A stretch of 38,534 nt of DNA from a bacterium BMS3Bbin03 (GTDB lineage: Bacteria; Zhuqueibacterota; JdFR-76; BMS3Abin05), in NCBI GenBank assembly GCA_002898015.1, contig BDTM01000016.1:1-38534 (forward strand), in the 5' to 3' direction. Positions 26,196 through 34,061 of this stretch are shown here, one piece after another. Positions within the stretch are counted from its first letter, which is position 1, and the number at the start of each line of letters is the position of its first letter. A program made the translations under genes and the position numbers. Under the pieces are notes generated by a model. The model did no database searches. It had not been told where the DNA came from and saw only the letters and a program-made list of their open reading frames with translations.

Positions 26196-27119
26196 TTGAG
26201 AAGGCCAAAATTTTATATGCCGGCCCTGTTATTTTTGGCGGCGGTTTTACTCGATGCGGCCGGTTGTTCGGCGCAGACAGTCCCCGACTTCAACGGCAAA
26301 CAGGCGTTTCGCTATCTTGTGAAACAATGTGATTTCGGCCCAAGGAATCCGGGTTCCGCAGGCCATAAAAAGGCACAGGCCTATTTTGTGAAGGAATTTT
26401 CAAAATTTACAGACCGGGTTCGGCTTCAGCCCTTTCCGTTTGTGAATTACAAAGATAACCTTCGCCTGACGCTTCACAATGTGATCGCTTCATTCGGTTC
26501 TCAAAGCGACCGGATTTTGCTGGCCGCTCATTGGGATACGCGCCCCTGGGCCGACCAGGATCCAAATCCCAAAAACAGGAACACGCCTATTTTGGGTGCC
26601 GACGACGGGGCTTCCGGCGTGGCGGTCCTGCTGGAGATTGCTCGCAACCTGAAAGAAAATCCTCCGCCGGTCGGTGTGGATTTGATCCTGTGGGATGGAG
26701 AAGATTCCGGGCGGGAGGGGCATGCCACGGAATATTTGCAGGGTTCACGCTACTTTGCACAGCATAAATCGCCTTCTTACAACCCCAAATTCAGCATTTT
26801 ATTGGATATGGTCGGCGACAAAGAGCTGCAACTTTACGAAGAGGGCAATTCCTACCGTTACGCGCCGGATGTGGTCGATCTTGTCTGGGGAATTGCCGGC
26901 GATTTGAATTTTACTCAATTTATTCCGGAGGTAAAGTACACAATTGTGGACGATCATTTGCCTCTGTTAGAGGTGGGAATTCCCAGCATCGACGTCATCG
27001 ATTTTGATTATCCCTATTGGCACACGCTTCAAGATACGCCCGACAAGTGCAGCTCCGAAAGTTTGCGGGTGGTGGGACAGGTGCTGTTGAATGTCATTTA
27101 CGGAAAAACAGCCCCCTAA
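26196..27119 (+). CDS. M28-family glutaminyl-peptide cyclotransferase-like enzyme, exported
   Basis: The 307-residue exported zinc enzyme of the M28 fold most resembles glutaminyl cyclases, which turn an N-terminal Gln of secreted proteins into pyroglutamate. Marks include His112/Asp114 in AHWDTRPWAD, Asp137 in GADDGASG, Glu169-Asp170 in DGEDSG, Asp204 in LLDMVG, Asp253 in VDDHLPLLEVGIPS and Trp275-His276 in YWHT. This is the same order of residues as human QC (E201, E202, D248, D305, W329, H330). An open frame extends upstream to 26085, inside sprA. The TTG at 26196 is preferred because it gives a proper signal peptide (RRPKF..MPALLFLAAVLL) and follows AGAG. The signal can be read as a lipoprotein (AAGC) or as a cut after CSA leaving Gln. 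It lies 10 bases after sprA, probably cotranscribed. An aminopeptidase role is the alternative. Confidence 0.82.
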   Translation: MRRPKFYMPALLFLAAVLLDAAGCSAQTVPDFNGKQAFRYLVKQCDFGPRNPGSAGHKKAQAYFVKEFSKFTDRVRLQPFPFVNYKDNLRLTLHNVIASFGSQSDRILLAAHWDTRPWADQDPNPKNRNTPILGADDGASGVAVLLEIARNLKENPPPVGVDLILWDGEDSGREGHATEYLQGSRYFAQHKSPSYNPKFSILLDMVGDKELQLYEEGNSYRYAPDVVDLVWGIAGDLNFTQFIPEVKYTIVDDHLPLLEVGIPSIDVIDFDYPYWHTLQDTPDKCSSESLRVVGQVLLNVIYGKTAP

Positions 27120-27182
27120 TTTTAACACACCCGTAATAGGGTGCCCCGGTGCTTTTCATTTGGTGATAAAGGCGTATGAGAA

Positions 27183-28151
27183 ATGGCTGATCGAATGGCC
27201 GCAATTGACATCGGAACAAATACAATTTTACTGCTGATTGCGGAAGTCTCTGCTAAAAACCAAATCGAGCCGATTTACCAGGCACAGCGGGTCGCCAGAT
27301 TGGGACAGGGGGTGAATGAAACGGGAAAACTCCGCCCGGAAAATGTGAAAAAAGCTCTGGACGTTTTGGAAGCATATCAAACGGTTTGCCGGGCCTATTC
27401 CGTGCAAAAGGTGCTGTGTGTGGGCACCTCTGCTCTTCGGGATGCTTCCGATCGCGGCGATTTTCTGAGTGCGGTTAAGCACTATTTGGGTCTGGAGATT
27501 CGCGTCATTTCGGGTGAAGAGGAAGCCCGCCTTTCTTTTTTAGGCGCGCTTTCCAACAAACCGGCCCTGAAGGGTTCTGTACTGGTGGCGGATATCGGCG
27601 GGGGCAGCACGGAATTTGTGTCGGGGAAAGCCGGGAAGTACGAAGGATGCCGCAGTCTGAACGTGGGTTCGGTGCGGCTCACGGAACGCTTTTTCCATCA
27701 TGATCCGCCTGTGACTGAAGAATTAAACGCTTTCCGGAACTTATTGGATCAGGAATTCCGGAAAATAGACGCTATCTCCGTAGAGCCGGATCATTTGGTG
27801 GGCGTTGCCGGAACGGTCACCACGCTTGCCGCGATGGCGCTGAAAATGACTGATTACGATCCCGGCAAAACGGACGGCTATGAATTGTCTCTGGAACAAA
27901 TTCGCCGGCTGATTCGGCAGCTAAAGGCGCTTCCATCGAAAGAGAGATTGAAAATTCCGGGACTTTATCCCGGGCGTGAAGACGTTATTTTAGCCGGGAG
28001 CCTCATTCTTGAAGGGATTCTGGAAAAATTCAACCGGAATGCCGTTATTGTCAGTGACAGGGGACTTCGTTTTGGGGTCCTTCTAAATGAGGTCTCTCAT
28101 GAAAACAGGGACCGGAAAGGGGTAAAGAGTGCGGTATCTTCAAAATTTTAA
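27183..28151 (+). CDS. Ppx/GppA-family phosphatase (exopolyphosphatase / pppGpp hydrolase)
   Basis: The 322-residue cytosolic protein of the ASKHA fold removes terminal phosphate from polyphosphate or pppGpp. Motifs in order: AAIDIGTNTILLLIAEV at the N-terminus (phosphate 1 loop), VGTSALRDA, ISGEEEARLSFLGA (catalytic Glu region), VADIGGGSTEFV (phosphate 2), NVGSVRLTERF and GVAGTVTTLAAMAL. Only the catalytic domain is present; the C-terminal HD-like domain of E. coli Ppx is missing, as in many short homologues. The ATG at 27183 follows AAAGGCG. It is 63 bases after the cyclase gene and may share its transcript. Polyphosphate versus (p)ppGpp preference cannot be told from sequence. Confidence 0.9.
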   Translation: MADRMAAIDIGTNTILLLIAEVSAKNQIEPIYQAQRVARLGQGVNETGKLRPENVKKALDVLEAYQTVCRAYSVQKVLCVGTSALRDASDRGDFLSAVKHYLGLEIRVISGEEEARLSFLGALSNKPALKGSVLVADIGGGSTEFVSGKAGKYEGCRSLNVGSVRLTERFFHHDPPVTEELNAFRNLLDQEFRKIDAISVEPDHLVGVAGTVTTLAAMALKMTDYDPGKTDGYELSLEQIRRLIRQLKALPSKERLKIPGLYPGREDVILAGSLILEGILEKFNRNAVIVSDRGLRFGVLLNEVSHENRDRKGVKSAVSSKF

Positions 28152-28152
28152 C

Positions 28153-28181
28153 TTGACTTTAAATATTTTAAAATTTATATT
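28153..28181 (+). promoter_or_regulatory. Candidate promoter upstream of the inverted-repeat element
   Basis: TTGACT (28153-28158) and TATATT (28176-28181) are separated by 17 bases. TATAAT also occurs at 28190-28195. Transcription would run through the repeat element towards parA, giving a leader of over 400 bases, or could make a short RNA ending in the hairpin. Confidence 0.45.
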
Positions 28182-28203
28182 TTAGAGTCTATAATAGAAA
28201 AAA

Positions 28204-28508
28204 GGTTCATTGCGAAAATGTGTCCATCTTTTTATTAAAAAGGTGCCGCAATTTGCTAAATAAAACTCACCCCCTGATTGGCAGCAAAACAAACGTTGAA
28301 GGCCGGAGCTTCCCCCTCTCCAGCCCGGGCGGGAGAGGGGGAAATGAGGGGGTGAGTCAGAAAACAACAATAAGCCAATTAGCCTGTAAATAATTGAAAT
28401 ATATAGAATAATCCAAAGAGTACATCTTTATAAAGTAAGCTGTTTTGCGTTTCATAGTTTGATTTTTATAGTTATTTAATCAAAAAGTACACATTTTCGC
28501 GATGAGCC
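28204..28508. mobile_element. MITE-like element with terminal inverted repeats, no transposase
   Basis: The left end (28204-28223, GGTTCATTGCGAAAATGTGT) matches the reverse complement of the right end (28489-28508) at 18 of 20 positions. Flanking A5 on both sides could be a target-site duplication but is low complexity. Each end is followed inward by a small AT hairpin (CTTTTT/AAAAAG at 28228-28242; TTTGATT/AATCAAA near 28458-28485). The interior holds nested GC-rich inverted repeats (28265-28357). At 305 bp with no reading frame for a transposase, it fits a non-autonomous element mobilised in trans. Confidence 0.6.
28265..28357. repeat. Nested GC-rich inverted repeats within the element
   Basis: The outer arms ACTCACCCCCT (28265-28275) and AGGGGGTGAGT (28347-28357) are perfect complements. 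Inside, TTCCCCCTCTCC (28310-28321) pairs with GGAGAGGGGGAA (28332-28343) around GCCCGGGC, giving a very stable stem with one mismatch. There is no T run after it. The pattern resembles palindromic intergenic repeats seen in many genomes. Confidence 0.7.
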
Positions 28509-28549
28509 AAAAAGATAGTAACGATTCAGCCGAAAAGGAAAGACGGCAT

Positions 28550-28595
28550 TAGAAGATTTAGTTTAGGATCTTAGCGCCTGCATAACTTTGGGGCA
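28550..28595 (+). repeat. Dispersed intergenic repeat, copy C
   Basis: AGAAGATTTAGTTTA is identical to copy A over 15 bases and the following 31 bases align without gaps at about 60 percent. It ends 37 bases before the parA start. The left half of the repeat (TGACGCCAAT part) is absent here. Confidence 0.55.
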
Positions 28596-28632
28596 AACGT
28601 CACCCTGAAGCGTTACAAAAATTGAAGATAAA

Positions 28633-29397
28633 ATGAGCAAAATAATAGCAATTGCAAATCAAAAAGGCGGTGTCGGAAAAACAACAACCGCGGTTAATTT
28701 AGCGGCATGTCTGGCGGTGGCCGAAATTCCGACGCTGATCATCGATATTGACCCTCAGGCAAATGCCACAAGCGGTATCGGCTTAAATCCGACAAAAATC
28801 GAAAAGAGCGTATACGATGTTCTGATCGATCATGAAGACATCAATGAGGTGATTCAGGCGACCCAGATTAAATATCTGGATATTTTGCCTTCAAACATCC
28901 GGCTTGTGGGCGCGGAAATCGAATTGGTGGGTACAATTGCCCGCGAAAAGATTCTTCGCGCCGGGTTATCGAAACTCGAAAAGAATTACGATTTCATTAT
29001 TATTGATAATCCCCCCTCCTTGGGACTGCTGACAATCAACAGCCTGACCGCATCGGATTCCATTCTGATCCCCATTCAATGTGAATATTATGCTCTGGAG
29101 GGATTGAGTCAATTGCTGAATACCATTCGGCTGGTGCAAAAACACCTGAACGCTTTGCTGGAGATCGAAGGGGTGCTCCTGACGATGTACGACAGCCGGC
29201 TGAACCTTTCACGGCAGGTTGCCGATGAAGTCCGAAACTACTTTGAGAATAAGGTTTTTAAAACGATCATTACACGAAATGTCCGCTTAAGTGAGGCTCC
29301 CAGCTTTGGCAAACCCATTATTTTGTACGACGCCGTTTCAGCAGGGTCTGAGAATTATATGAGTTTGGCAGAGGAGCTCCTAAAAAATGGCCGCTAA
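28633..29397 (+). CDS. parA: Chromosome-partitioning ATPase ParA/Soj
   Basis: The 254-residue cytosolic ATPase drives origin segregation together with ParB. The deviant Walker A motif KGGVGKTTT (Lys11, Lys16) is at the N-terminus. Walker A' lies in [14 protein letters not shown], Walker B in [11 protein letters not shown], and the C-terminal part has [16 protein letters not shown], a signature of chromosomal Soj/ParA. Length is standard for chromosomal ParA without an N-terminal DNA-binding domain. The ribosome binding site (GAAG) is weak. Its end overlaps parB by 11 bases, so the pair is coupled. Confidence 0.96.
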   Translation: MSKIIAIANQKGGVGKTTTAVNLAACLAVAEIPTLIIDIDPQANATSGIGLNPTKIEKSVYDVLIDHEDINEVIQATQIKYLDILPSNIRLVGAEIELVGTIAREKILRAGLSKLEKNYDFIIIDNPPSLGLLTINSLTASDSILIPIQCEYYALEGLSQLLNTIRLVQKHLNALLEIEGVLLTMYDSRLNLSRQVADEVRNYFENKVFKTIITRNVRLSEAPSFGKPIILYDAVSAGSENYMSLAEELLKNGR

Positions 29398-30271
29398 AAC
29401 CAAACGCCTCGGCAGAGGGCTTGGCGCTCTGATTTCAGATGAGTCGGACGATGAATTTTTTGGCGACGAGGGTGCCAAACAGTTTCGAGAGGTAGAAATC
29501 CATTCCATTCGTCCCAATCCCTTCCAGCCTCGTGAAGAATACAACACAAAATTAATGGAAGAACTGAAAAATTCGATCGCCGAAAAGGGTGTGATTCAAC
29601 CCATAACGGTGAGAGAAAAAGACAGGGGTTACGAGCTGATTGCCGGTGAACGGCGTCTTCGGGCGGTGAGAGAGTTAGGGTATGATCGAATTCCGGCATT
29701 CATCATGGAAGTGGAAACGGATGATGAAATGCTGGAGCTGGCGCTGATTGAAAACATCCAGCGCGAAGACCTCAATCCGATTGACGTGGCTCGCGGCTAC
29801 CATCGTTTAATCGAGGAACTTCATCTGACTCAGGAGCAGGTGGCTCAAAAAGTCGGGAAGGAACGGTCGACCGTTACGAATTTTTTACGCCTGCTGAAAT
29901 TGCCCCCCGAAATTCAGGAGAGTCTCAGGAAAGCGGAGATCTCCATGGGGCATGCCAGGGCTTTGCTCGGGGTTGACAATGCCGGCCGTCAATTGGAAAT
30001 TTGGGAGAAAACGGTTCAGAAAAAGCTGTCCGTCCGGGATGTGGAAGCGCATGTTCGAAAAATAAATCAGCCCCCAAAAAGAAAAGTGACGATTTCCCGG
30101 GAGAAGTCCCCCTATATCGAGGCGGCGGAAGAAAAACTTCGGGAAGTGCTTGCGACGAAAGTAAAAATTTATCCTCAGAAAAAGGGGGGTAAAATTGAAA
30201 TCGAATATTACTCGAAAGAAGAGCTGGAGCGAATCCTGGAAATTTTACAGCCCCCGGGGAACGACTATTGA
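29387..30271 (+). CDS. parB: Chromosome-partitioning protein ParB/Spo0J
   Basis: The 294-residue DNA-binding CTPase loads on parS and stimulates ParA. It starts with the usual [13 protein letters not shown]. The CTP-binding domain holds PNPFQPRE (about residues 43-50), [12 protein letters not shown] (arginine patch) and [14 protein letters not shown]. The helix-turn-helix follows in [27 protein letters not shown] (about 146-172), then a C-terminal dimerisation segment. Length is typical. It overlaps parA by 11 bases in another frame. No clear parS (a palindrome of the TGTTTCACGTGAAACA type) was spotted in this window. Confidence 0.96.
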   Translation: MAAKTKRLGRGLGALISDESDDEFFGDEGAKQFREVEIHSIRPNPFQPREEYNTKLMEELKNSIAEKGVIQPITVREKDRGYELIAGERRLRAVRELGYDRIPAFIMEVETDDEMLELALIENIQREDLNPIDVARGYHRLIEELHLTQEQVAQKVGKERSTVTNFLRLLKLPPEIQESLRKAEISMGHARALLGVDNAGRQLEIWEKTVQKKLSVRDVEAHVRKINQPPKRKVTISREKSPYIEAAEEKLREVLATKVKIYPQKKGGKIEIEYYSKEELERILEILQPPGNDY

Positions 30272-30350
30272 TGTAAATTTCGGCCGGGCATAATTGCGAA
30301 TCCATGCGGTCTTTGACGGCCGAAGATAGTACCCCGGGTGTAAAAAAATA

Positions 30351-30379
30351 TTGCTTTTTTAGTATTTTTATTTTATATT
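30351..30379 (+). promoter_or_regulatory. Candidate promoter of the M23 peptidase gene
   Basis: TTGCTT (30351-30356) and TATATT (30374-30379) are separated by 17 bases, placing the transcription start near 30386. This is downstream of a possible longer start at 30304 and supports the ATG at 30403. Confidence 0.45.
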
Positions 30380-30402
30380 GTTGGAGTTTTTTAGAGTACA
30401 GA

Positions 30403-31311
30403 ATGGCCAAGAAGAAAAAAAAGCGCAGATATTTATCCATATTGATCATTTCCAGTGATCAAAAAGAAACCATTTCGATTACGCTGAAAAGCGGAATGAT
30501 CCGGTTTTTAAAGATTGTGGGTGTTCTTTTACTGATTCACATTGTTTTGGGCGGGGTCTTTTATTGGCAATACGCCAAAATTCATCATGAAAGAAGCGAG
30601 CTGCTCGTTGAACGACAGAAGCTTTTGAAGGAGAATAAAAGGGTTTACGCCATTTCAAGGAAATTTGCGGATTTGTCACAGTTTGCCGAAAAGCTAAAAA
30701 CGTCGCTCGGTGTGAACAACCCGATATCAATTGATCACCGGGAGGAAAATACCGTTTTAAAAAACGACCGGCAATATCTCAATGACCGGCCTGTTGAGAT
30801 GTCCGATTCTTCGAGCAAAAGTGTGTGGAATGATCTTTCGAATATCCGGGGTAAATTAACCTTTATTAAAACCCGTAAAACCATCTTTCATGATGTTTTT
30901 CGGAATATGCCGACTCTGCTGCCGGTGGATGGTTTTTTAACGCTCGATTACGATACATACAATAAACATGAGTTTCTGAATCGGGAACGCCACATTGGAA
31001 TTGACATTGCCGCCAAAGTGGGCACAGTGGTGAAGGCTGCGGGTAACGGGGAAATTATTTTTGCCAATTGGACGCCCGAATTGGGTAATTTGGTTATTTT
31101 ATATCATGGAAACGACACGTTCAGTTTCTACGCCCATAATTTGAGAATTTTGAAAACAGAAGGATTTGTGACAAAGGGAGAACCGATTGCCTTGTTGGGA
31201 AGTTCAGGGCTTACCAGTTCCGGCCCTCACCTTCATTTTGAAATCTGGAAAGCCGGGGTGCCGGTCGATCCCAAAAAATTTATTCTGGCTTTGCAGTCGA
31301 GAAATAACTAA
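30403..31311 (+). CDS. M23-family metallopeptidase, membrane-anchored (cell-wall hydrolase)
   Basis: The 302-residue protein has a very basic start (MAKKKKKRR), one membrane helix at about residues 36-56, a periplasmic coiled-coil-like stretch (about 58-100) and a C-terminal LytM/M23 zinc endopeptidase domain. The zinc and catalytic residues are intact: HIGID (H and D ligands), the catalytic-site His in SFYAH, and GPHLHFE. Such enzymes cut peptidoglycan cross-links. An in-frame ATG at 30304 would add 33 residues but has no matching promoter, so 30403 is chosen. The bactofilin gene follows within 54 bases; M23-bactofilin pairs recur in many phyla and act together in cell shape. Confidence 0.9.
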   Translation: MAKKKKKRRYLSILIISSDQKETISITLKSGMIRFLKIVGVLLLIHIVLGGVFYWQYAKIHHERSELLVERQKLLKENKRVYAISRKFADLSQFAEKLKTSLGVNNPISIDHREENTVLKNDRQYLNDRPVEMSDSSSKSVWNDLSNIRGKLTFIKTRKTIFHDVFRNMPTLLPVDGFLTLDYDTYNKHEFLNRERHIGIDIAAKVGTVVKAAGNGEIIFANWTPELGNLVILYHGNDTFSFYAHNLRILKTEGFVTKGEPIALLGSSGLTSSGPHLHFEIWKAGVPVDPKKFILALQSRNN

Positions 31312-31365
31312 TGTGTTTAACGCTCGTTTTTTTAATATATGATTATGATTGTTCGGGAGAAGTGA

Positions 31366-31797
31366 ATGTTTAAAGACAAGTCAGAGGAATCTTTCAACAA
31401 TATGGGGGACATCAATACCATTATCGGGAAAGGCACCACCTTCGAGGGCACAATTAATGTCCAAAATAGTGTGCGTGTGGATGGTTTTTTTAAGGGCAAT
31501 ATTAAATCCACCGAATCGATCGTCATCGGGAAAGATGGCGAAATTGAAGGCGAGGTTGAAGTTAAAAACGCCCTTATCGGGGGCAAAATTTCCGGAAAGC
31601 TGATCGCTTCCGGAAGGGTCACACTCGAAAACACCTCAAAGTTTCTGGGGGAATTAAAGACGACCCGCCTGATCATTAATGAGGGCGCGGTTTATAACGG
31701 CAGTTGTGAAATGCCGGGCGGGGCAAAATCAATCCCGGCGGCAAACCGGCCGGTCTTTTCAAAGAAAGAAGAAAAAGCGGCAGTTGAGAAAAATTGA
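31366..31797 (+). CDS. Bactofilin (polymer-forming cytoskeletal protein)
   Basis: The 143-residue protein is a bactofilin (DUF583), which self-assembles into nucleotide-free filaments that position cell-wall enzymes. The core is a right-handed beta-helix with the usual Gly/Ile/Val periodicity: TIIGKGTTFEGTINVQNSVRVDGFFKGNI, then DGEIEGEVEVKNALIGGKISGKL, at about residues 19-108. Short disordered tails flank it, the C-terminal one Lys/Glu-rich. It lies directly downstream of the M23 peptidase, its probable partner. A weak promoter-like pair (TTTAAC, TATGAT; 31316-31343) precedes it. Its stop overlaps the TTG start of the AtpZ-like gene. Confidence 0.93.
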   Translation: MFKDKSEESFNNMGDINTIIGKGTTFEGTINVQNSVRVDGFFKGNIKSTESIVIGKDGEIEGEVEVKNALIGGKISGKLIASGRVTLENTSKFLGELKTTRLIINEGAVYNGSCEMPGGAKSIPAANRPVFSKKEEKAAVEKN

Positions 31798-32024
31798 TTC
31801 CCAAATCTCCGAAATTTTGGGGAGATTCGTGGAAACAAATTGGTCCCTACATTGATTTAGGGATGCGGCTGACGCTTTCTATTGTGATTGGTTTATTTGG
31901 GGGATATTGGTTGGATAAGACATTGCACACACTTCCGTTGTTTTTGATTCTGGGGTCTATGTTTGGCGCATTTTCCGGTTTTTTAAGTATTTATCACGCT
32001 GTTTTCCCAAAAAAGAAGAAGTGA
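31794..32024 (+). CDS. atpZ: AtpZ/AtpI-family small membrane protein
   Basis: The 76-residue protein has two membrane helices (about residues 24-44 and 48-68) and a basic C-terminus (FPKKKK). GMRLTLSIVIGLFGGYWLDK is the AtpZ-like pattern. Members precede ATP synthase operons and are thought to help assembly or Mg2+ supply. The start is uncertain: a TTG at 31794 overlaps the bactofilin stop (TTGA), and no ATG lies upstream of the first helix. The overlap would couple the cytoskeletal and ATP synthase genes on one transcript. Confidence 0.75.
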   Translation: MIPKSPKFWGDSWKQIGPYIDLGMRLTLSIVIGLFGGYWLDKTLHTLPLFLILGSMFGAFSGFLSIYHAVFPKKKK

Positions 32025-32033
32025 CAATAGTTT

Positions 32034-32423
32034 ATGTTCAGGCATTCTTTATTGCTGCAATTCATTTATGTTATCATCCTGTCGTTTTTAGTGATCTGGG
32101 TACCGCTTGCAATCTGGAAAAGCGGTCAATATTTAATCACACCTTTTGTGAGTTCTTTAATTAGTCTTGCAGTTATCTTTTCAGCTTATTCTTTAAACCG
32201 TTGGGCGTTCCGCAAGTCCCATAAGGTTTTTTTTCGGCTTTTAATCGGGGGGATGGTGACTCGAATTGTTCTGGTGGTTATTTTAATCCTGATTGCCTGG
32301 CGGTTATTTCACCTTAACCCCACGCTGTTTCTAATTTCCCTGATTGGCTATTATTTAATTTTTCAAATTCTGGAAGTAAAAATTCTGCGAAAACAAATGG
32401 TGACGAAATCCGAGAATACATAG
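32034..32423 (+). CDS. atpI: ATP synthase subunit I-like membrane protein
   Basis: The 129-residue protein has four membrane helices (about residues 8-28, 36-54, 68-90 and 97-117), with a basic loop (NRWAFRKSHKVFF) between the second and third. This is the topology of AtpI, the assembly chaperone for the c-ring. Sequence identity with known AtpI is not obvious to me. The call rests on topology, size and its place between atpZ and atpB, 9 bases after atpZ. Confidence 0.65.
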   Translation: MFRHSLLLQFIYVIILSFLVIWVPLAIWKSGQYLITPFVSSLISLAVIFSAYSLNRWAFRKSHKVFFRLLIGGMVTRIVLVVILILIAWRLFHLNPTLFLISLIGYYLIFQILEVKILRKQMVTKSENT

Positions 32424-32439
32424 AGATGGGTAGAGGATA

Positions 32440-33240
32440 ATGGTTCTGAGTTTTTTGAATATGGCGGCTGAAGAAGCTGTGGAACACAGTACAGGCGGTG
32501 CAGGATTTATTCTTGAAGAGGTCTCTGATCATGTGCTTGTAAAATTACCCACCGTTTTGGGGATTGATCTTTCCATCACTAAAATGGTGTTAATGATGTG
32601 GATCGCGGCAGCGTTTTTAATTGTTCTTTTTGGCGTATCGTTTCGGAAAAAGCGCTTAATTCCCAAAGGATGGGCCAATTTACTGGAAAGCGTTGTGCTT
32701 TTTCTTAGGAATGATATTTTACACCCTTATCTTGGTGAGAACACCCCCCGTTTTTCTCCCTATATTTTGACGGCCTTCTTTTTTATCTTAGTGTCCAATT
32801 TGTTGGGTGTGATCCCGATGGGCACGGAAGCCACATCTAATATCAGTGTGACGGCCACCCTGGCTGTTTTCACTTTTTTAATTGGACAGGGTGCCAGTTT
32901 GAAGAAGTTTGGTGTGATTGGCTACGTTAAAAAATTTGTGCCGCCCGACATCCCGTTTTTTGTGATTCCGATTATTTTTATCGCAGAAGTGATGGGATTG
33001 TTTACCAAACATTTTGCATTGGCCATTCGTCTTTTTGCCAACATGATTGCGGACCATTTGATCGTGGTCACCGTTATCGGGCTGATTTTTATTTTCAACA
33101 GTTATGCCGCAATACCGGTTTCGATCGGGATGGGTGTAGCCGTTGAGCTTTTGGTTATTTTAATTGCGTTTATTCAAGCGTATATTTTTACAATGCTGTC
33201 GGCGGTTTTTATTGGATTGGCTCTTGCAGAAGAGCATTAA
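32440..33240 (+). CDS. atpB: ATP synthase F0 subunit a
   Basis: The 266-residue membrane subunit forms the proton half-channels next to the c-ring. The essential arginine is Arg197 in IRLFANMIADHLI. About five to six membrane helices are seen, the last ending in ALAEEH. The N-terminus is a roughly 35-residue extension before the first helix, common in this family. It lies 16 bases after the atpI-like gene and 77 bases before atpE. Confidence 0.96.
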   Translation: MVLSFLNMAAEEAVEHSTGGAGFILEEVSDHVLVKLPTVLGIDLSITKMVLMMWIAAAFLIVLFGVSFRKKRLIPKGWANLLESVVLFLRNDILHPYLGENTPRFSPYILTAFFFILVSNLLGVIPMGTEATSNISVTATLAVFTFLIGQGASLKKFGVIGYVKKFVPPDIPFFVIPIIFIAEVMGLFTKHFALAIRLFANMIADHLIVVTVIGLIFIFNSYAAIPVSIGMGVAVELLVILIAFIQAYIFTMLSAVFIGLALAEEH

Positions 33241-33317
33241 CCCGGCACCGTTGAAACAGTTAAATCATTTTAGAAATTGGTGATCAACAAAATAACAGAA
33301 GAAACAAGGAGGAAAAT

Positions 33318-33557
33318 ATGTCGTCATTATCATTAGGTTTGGCCTATTTGGCAGCAGGATTGGGTGCGGCAGGCGCCACAATCGGCGGTGGCCTCGGTAT
33401 TGGAAAATTAGCAAGTGCCGCAATGGAGGGTGTGTCTCGTCAACCGGAAGCCGCCGGTGATATTCGCGGCATGATGATTTTAACCGCAGCGATGGTGGAA
33501 GGGATTGCTTTATTTGCGATTGTGGTTTGTATATTATTACTGTTCATGGCTAAATAA
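33318..33557 (+). CDS. atpE: ATP synthase F0 subunit c
   Basis: The 79-residue hairpin of two membrane helices forms the rotor ring. The Gly-rich first helix (GLGAAGATIGGGLGIG), the polar loop SRQPEAAGD and the ion-binding Glu61 in MVEGIALF are all present. The Gln and Ser/Thr that complete Na+ sites in Na+-driven rings are Ile and Gly here, so a proton-driven enzyme is inferred. The AAGGAGG just before the ATG is the strongest ribosome binding site in the operon, fitting the need for many copies. Confidence 0.97.
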   Translation: MSSLSLGLAYLAAGLGAAGATIGGGLGIGKLASAAMEGVSRQPEAAGDIRGMMILTAAMVEGIALFAIVVCILLLFMAK

Positions 33558-33572
33558 TAACAAGGTGGGACT

Positions 33573-34061
33573 ATGTTATTAAATGTTAATCCTGGTCTGA
33601 TTTTTTGGACGGTTGTTACATTTTTGTTTTTGCTCTTGGTTTTAAAGAAGCTTGCCTGGAAACCCATACTCGGCGGGCTGGAAAGCCGTGAACAATGGAT
33701 TAAGGATACGCTTGACGATGCGGAAAAGCGGCGGCGGGAGGCTGAACAAAAACTTGCCCAGTATGAACAGATGCTCGATCAAGCGAAGAAAGAGACCCAG
33801 GAAATCATCAATAACAGCCGAAAGACCGCAGAGATGATGAAGAATGAGATTGTTCGGCAGGCCAACGAAGAGGCAATGCGATTAATCGAAAAAGCCCGGC
33901 GCGATATTTCTCTTGAGAGTGAAAAGGCCATCGAAGAGATTCGGAAGCTGGCCGTCGATCTTTCTGTGGAAGCCGCTTCAAAATTGATTGGTCAGACACT
34001 CACCGGCAGCGGCCACAGGGAGATTGTGAAGAAATATATTCAGGAGATGAAACTCTCATGA
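33573..34061 (+). CDS. atpF: ATP synthase F0 subunit b
   Basis: The 162-residue peripheral-stalk subunit has a single N-terminal membrane helix (about residues 8-27, [21 protein letters not shown] split by Lys) followed by a long charged coiled coil. [15 protein letters not shown] after the helix is typical. Only one b-type gene is present, so the stalk is probably a homodimer. Its stop overlaps the atpH start (ATGA at 34058-34061). Confidence 0.95.
   Translation: MLLNVNPGLIFWTVVTFLFLLLVLKKLAWKPILGGLESREQWIKDTLDDAEKRRREAEQKLAQYEQMLDQAKKETQEIINNSRKTAEMMKNEIVRQANEEAMRLIEKARRDISLESEKAIEEIRKLAVDLSVEAASKLIGQTLTGSGHREIVKKYIQEMKLS

Larger units (their letters stand above)
28152..28632. other. 481-base intergenic region upstream of parA
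   Basis: No gene is supported. In order it holds a promoter (28153-28181), a 305-bp element bounded by inverted repeats (28204-28508) that contains a strong GC hairpin, and a copy of the dispersed repeat (28550-28595). A 62-codon minus-strand frame (28182-28370) runs through the hairpin and is rejected. Confidence 0.7.

Noticed and set aside
28182..28370. 62-codon minus-strand frame upstream of parA
   Set aside because: It runs through the inverted-repeat element and hairpin, and its composition reflects the palindrome rather than a protein.
28509..30400. parS site near parAB
   Set aside because: No palindrome close to the TGTTTCACGTGAAACA type was found by eye here; isolated CACGTG hexamers elsewhere lack the flanking bases.
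30304..30402. Longer N-terminus for the M23 peptidase
   Set aside because: The best promoter (30351-30379) lies downstream of this start, and MAKKKKKRR before the membrane helix is a natural beginning.
33318..33557. Sodium-driven ATP synthase
   Set aside because: The Gln and Ser/Thr ligands of Na+ c-rings are replaced by Ile and Gly next to Glu61.
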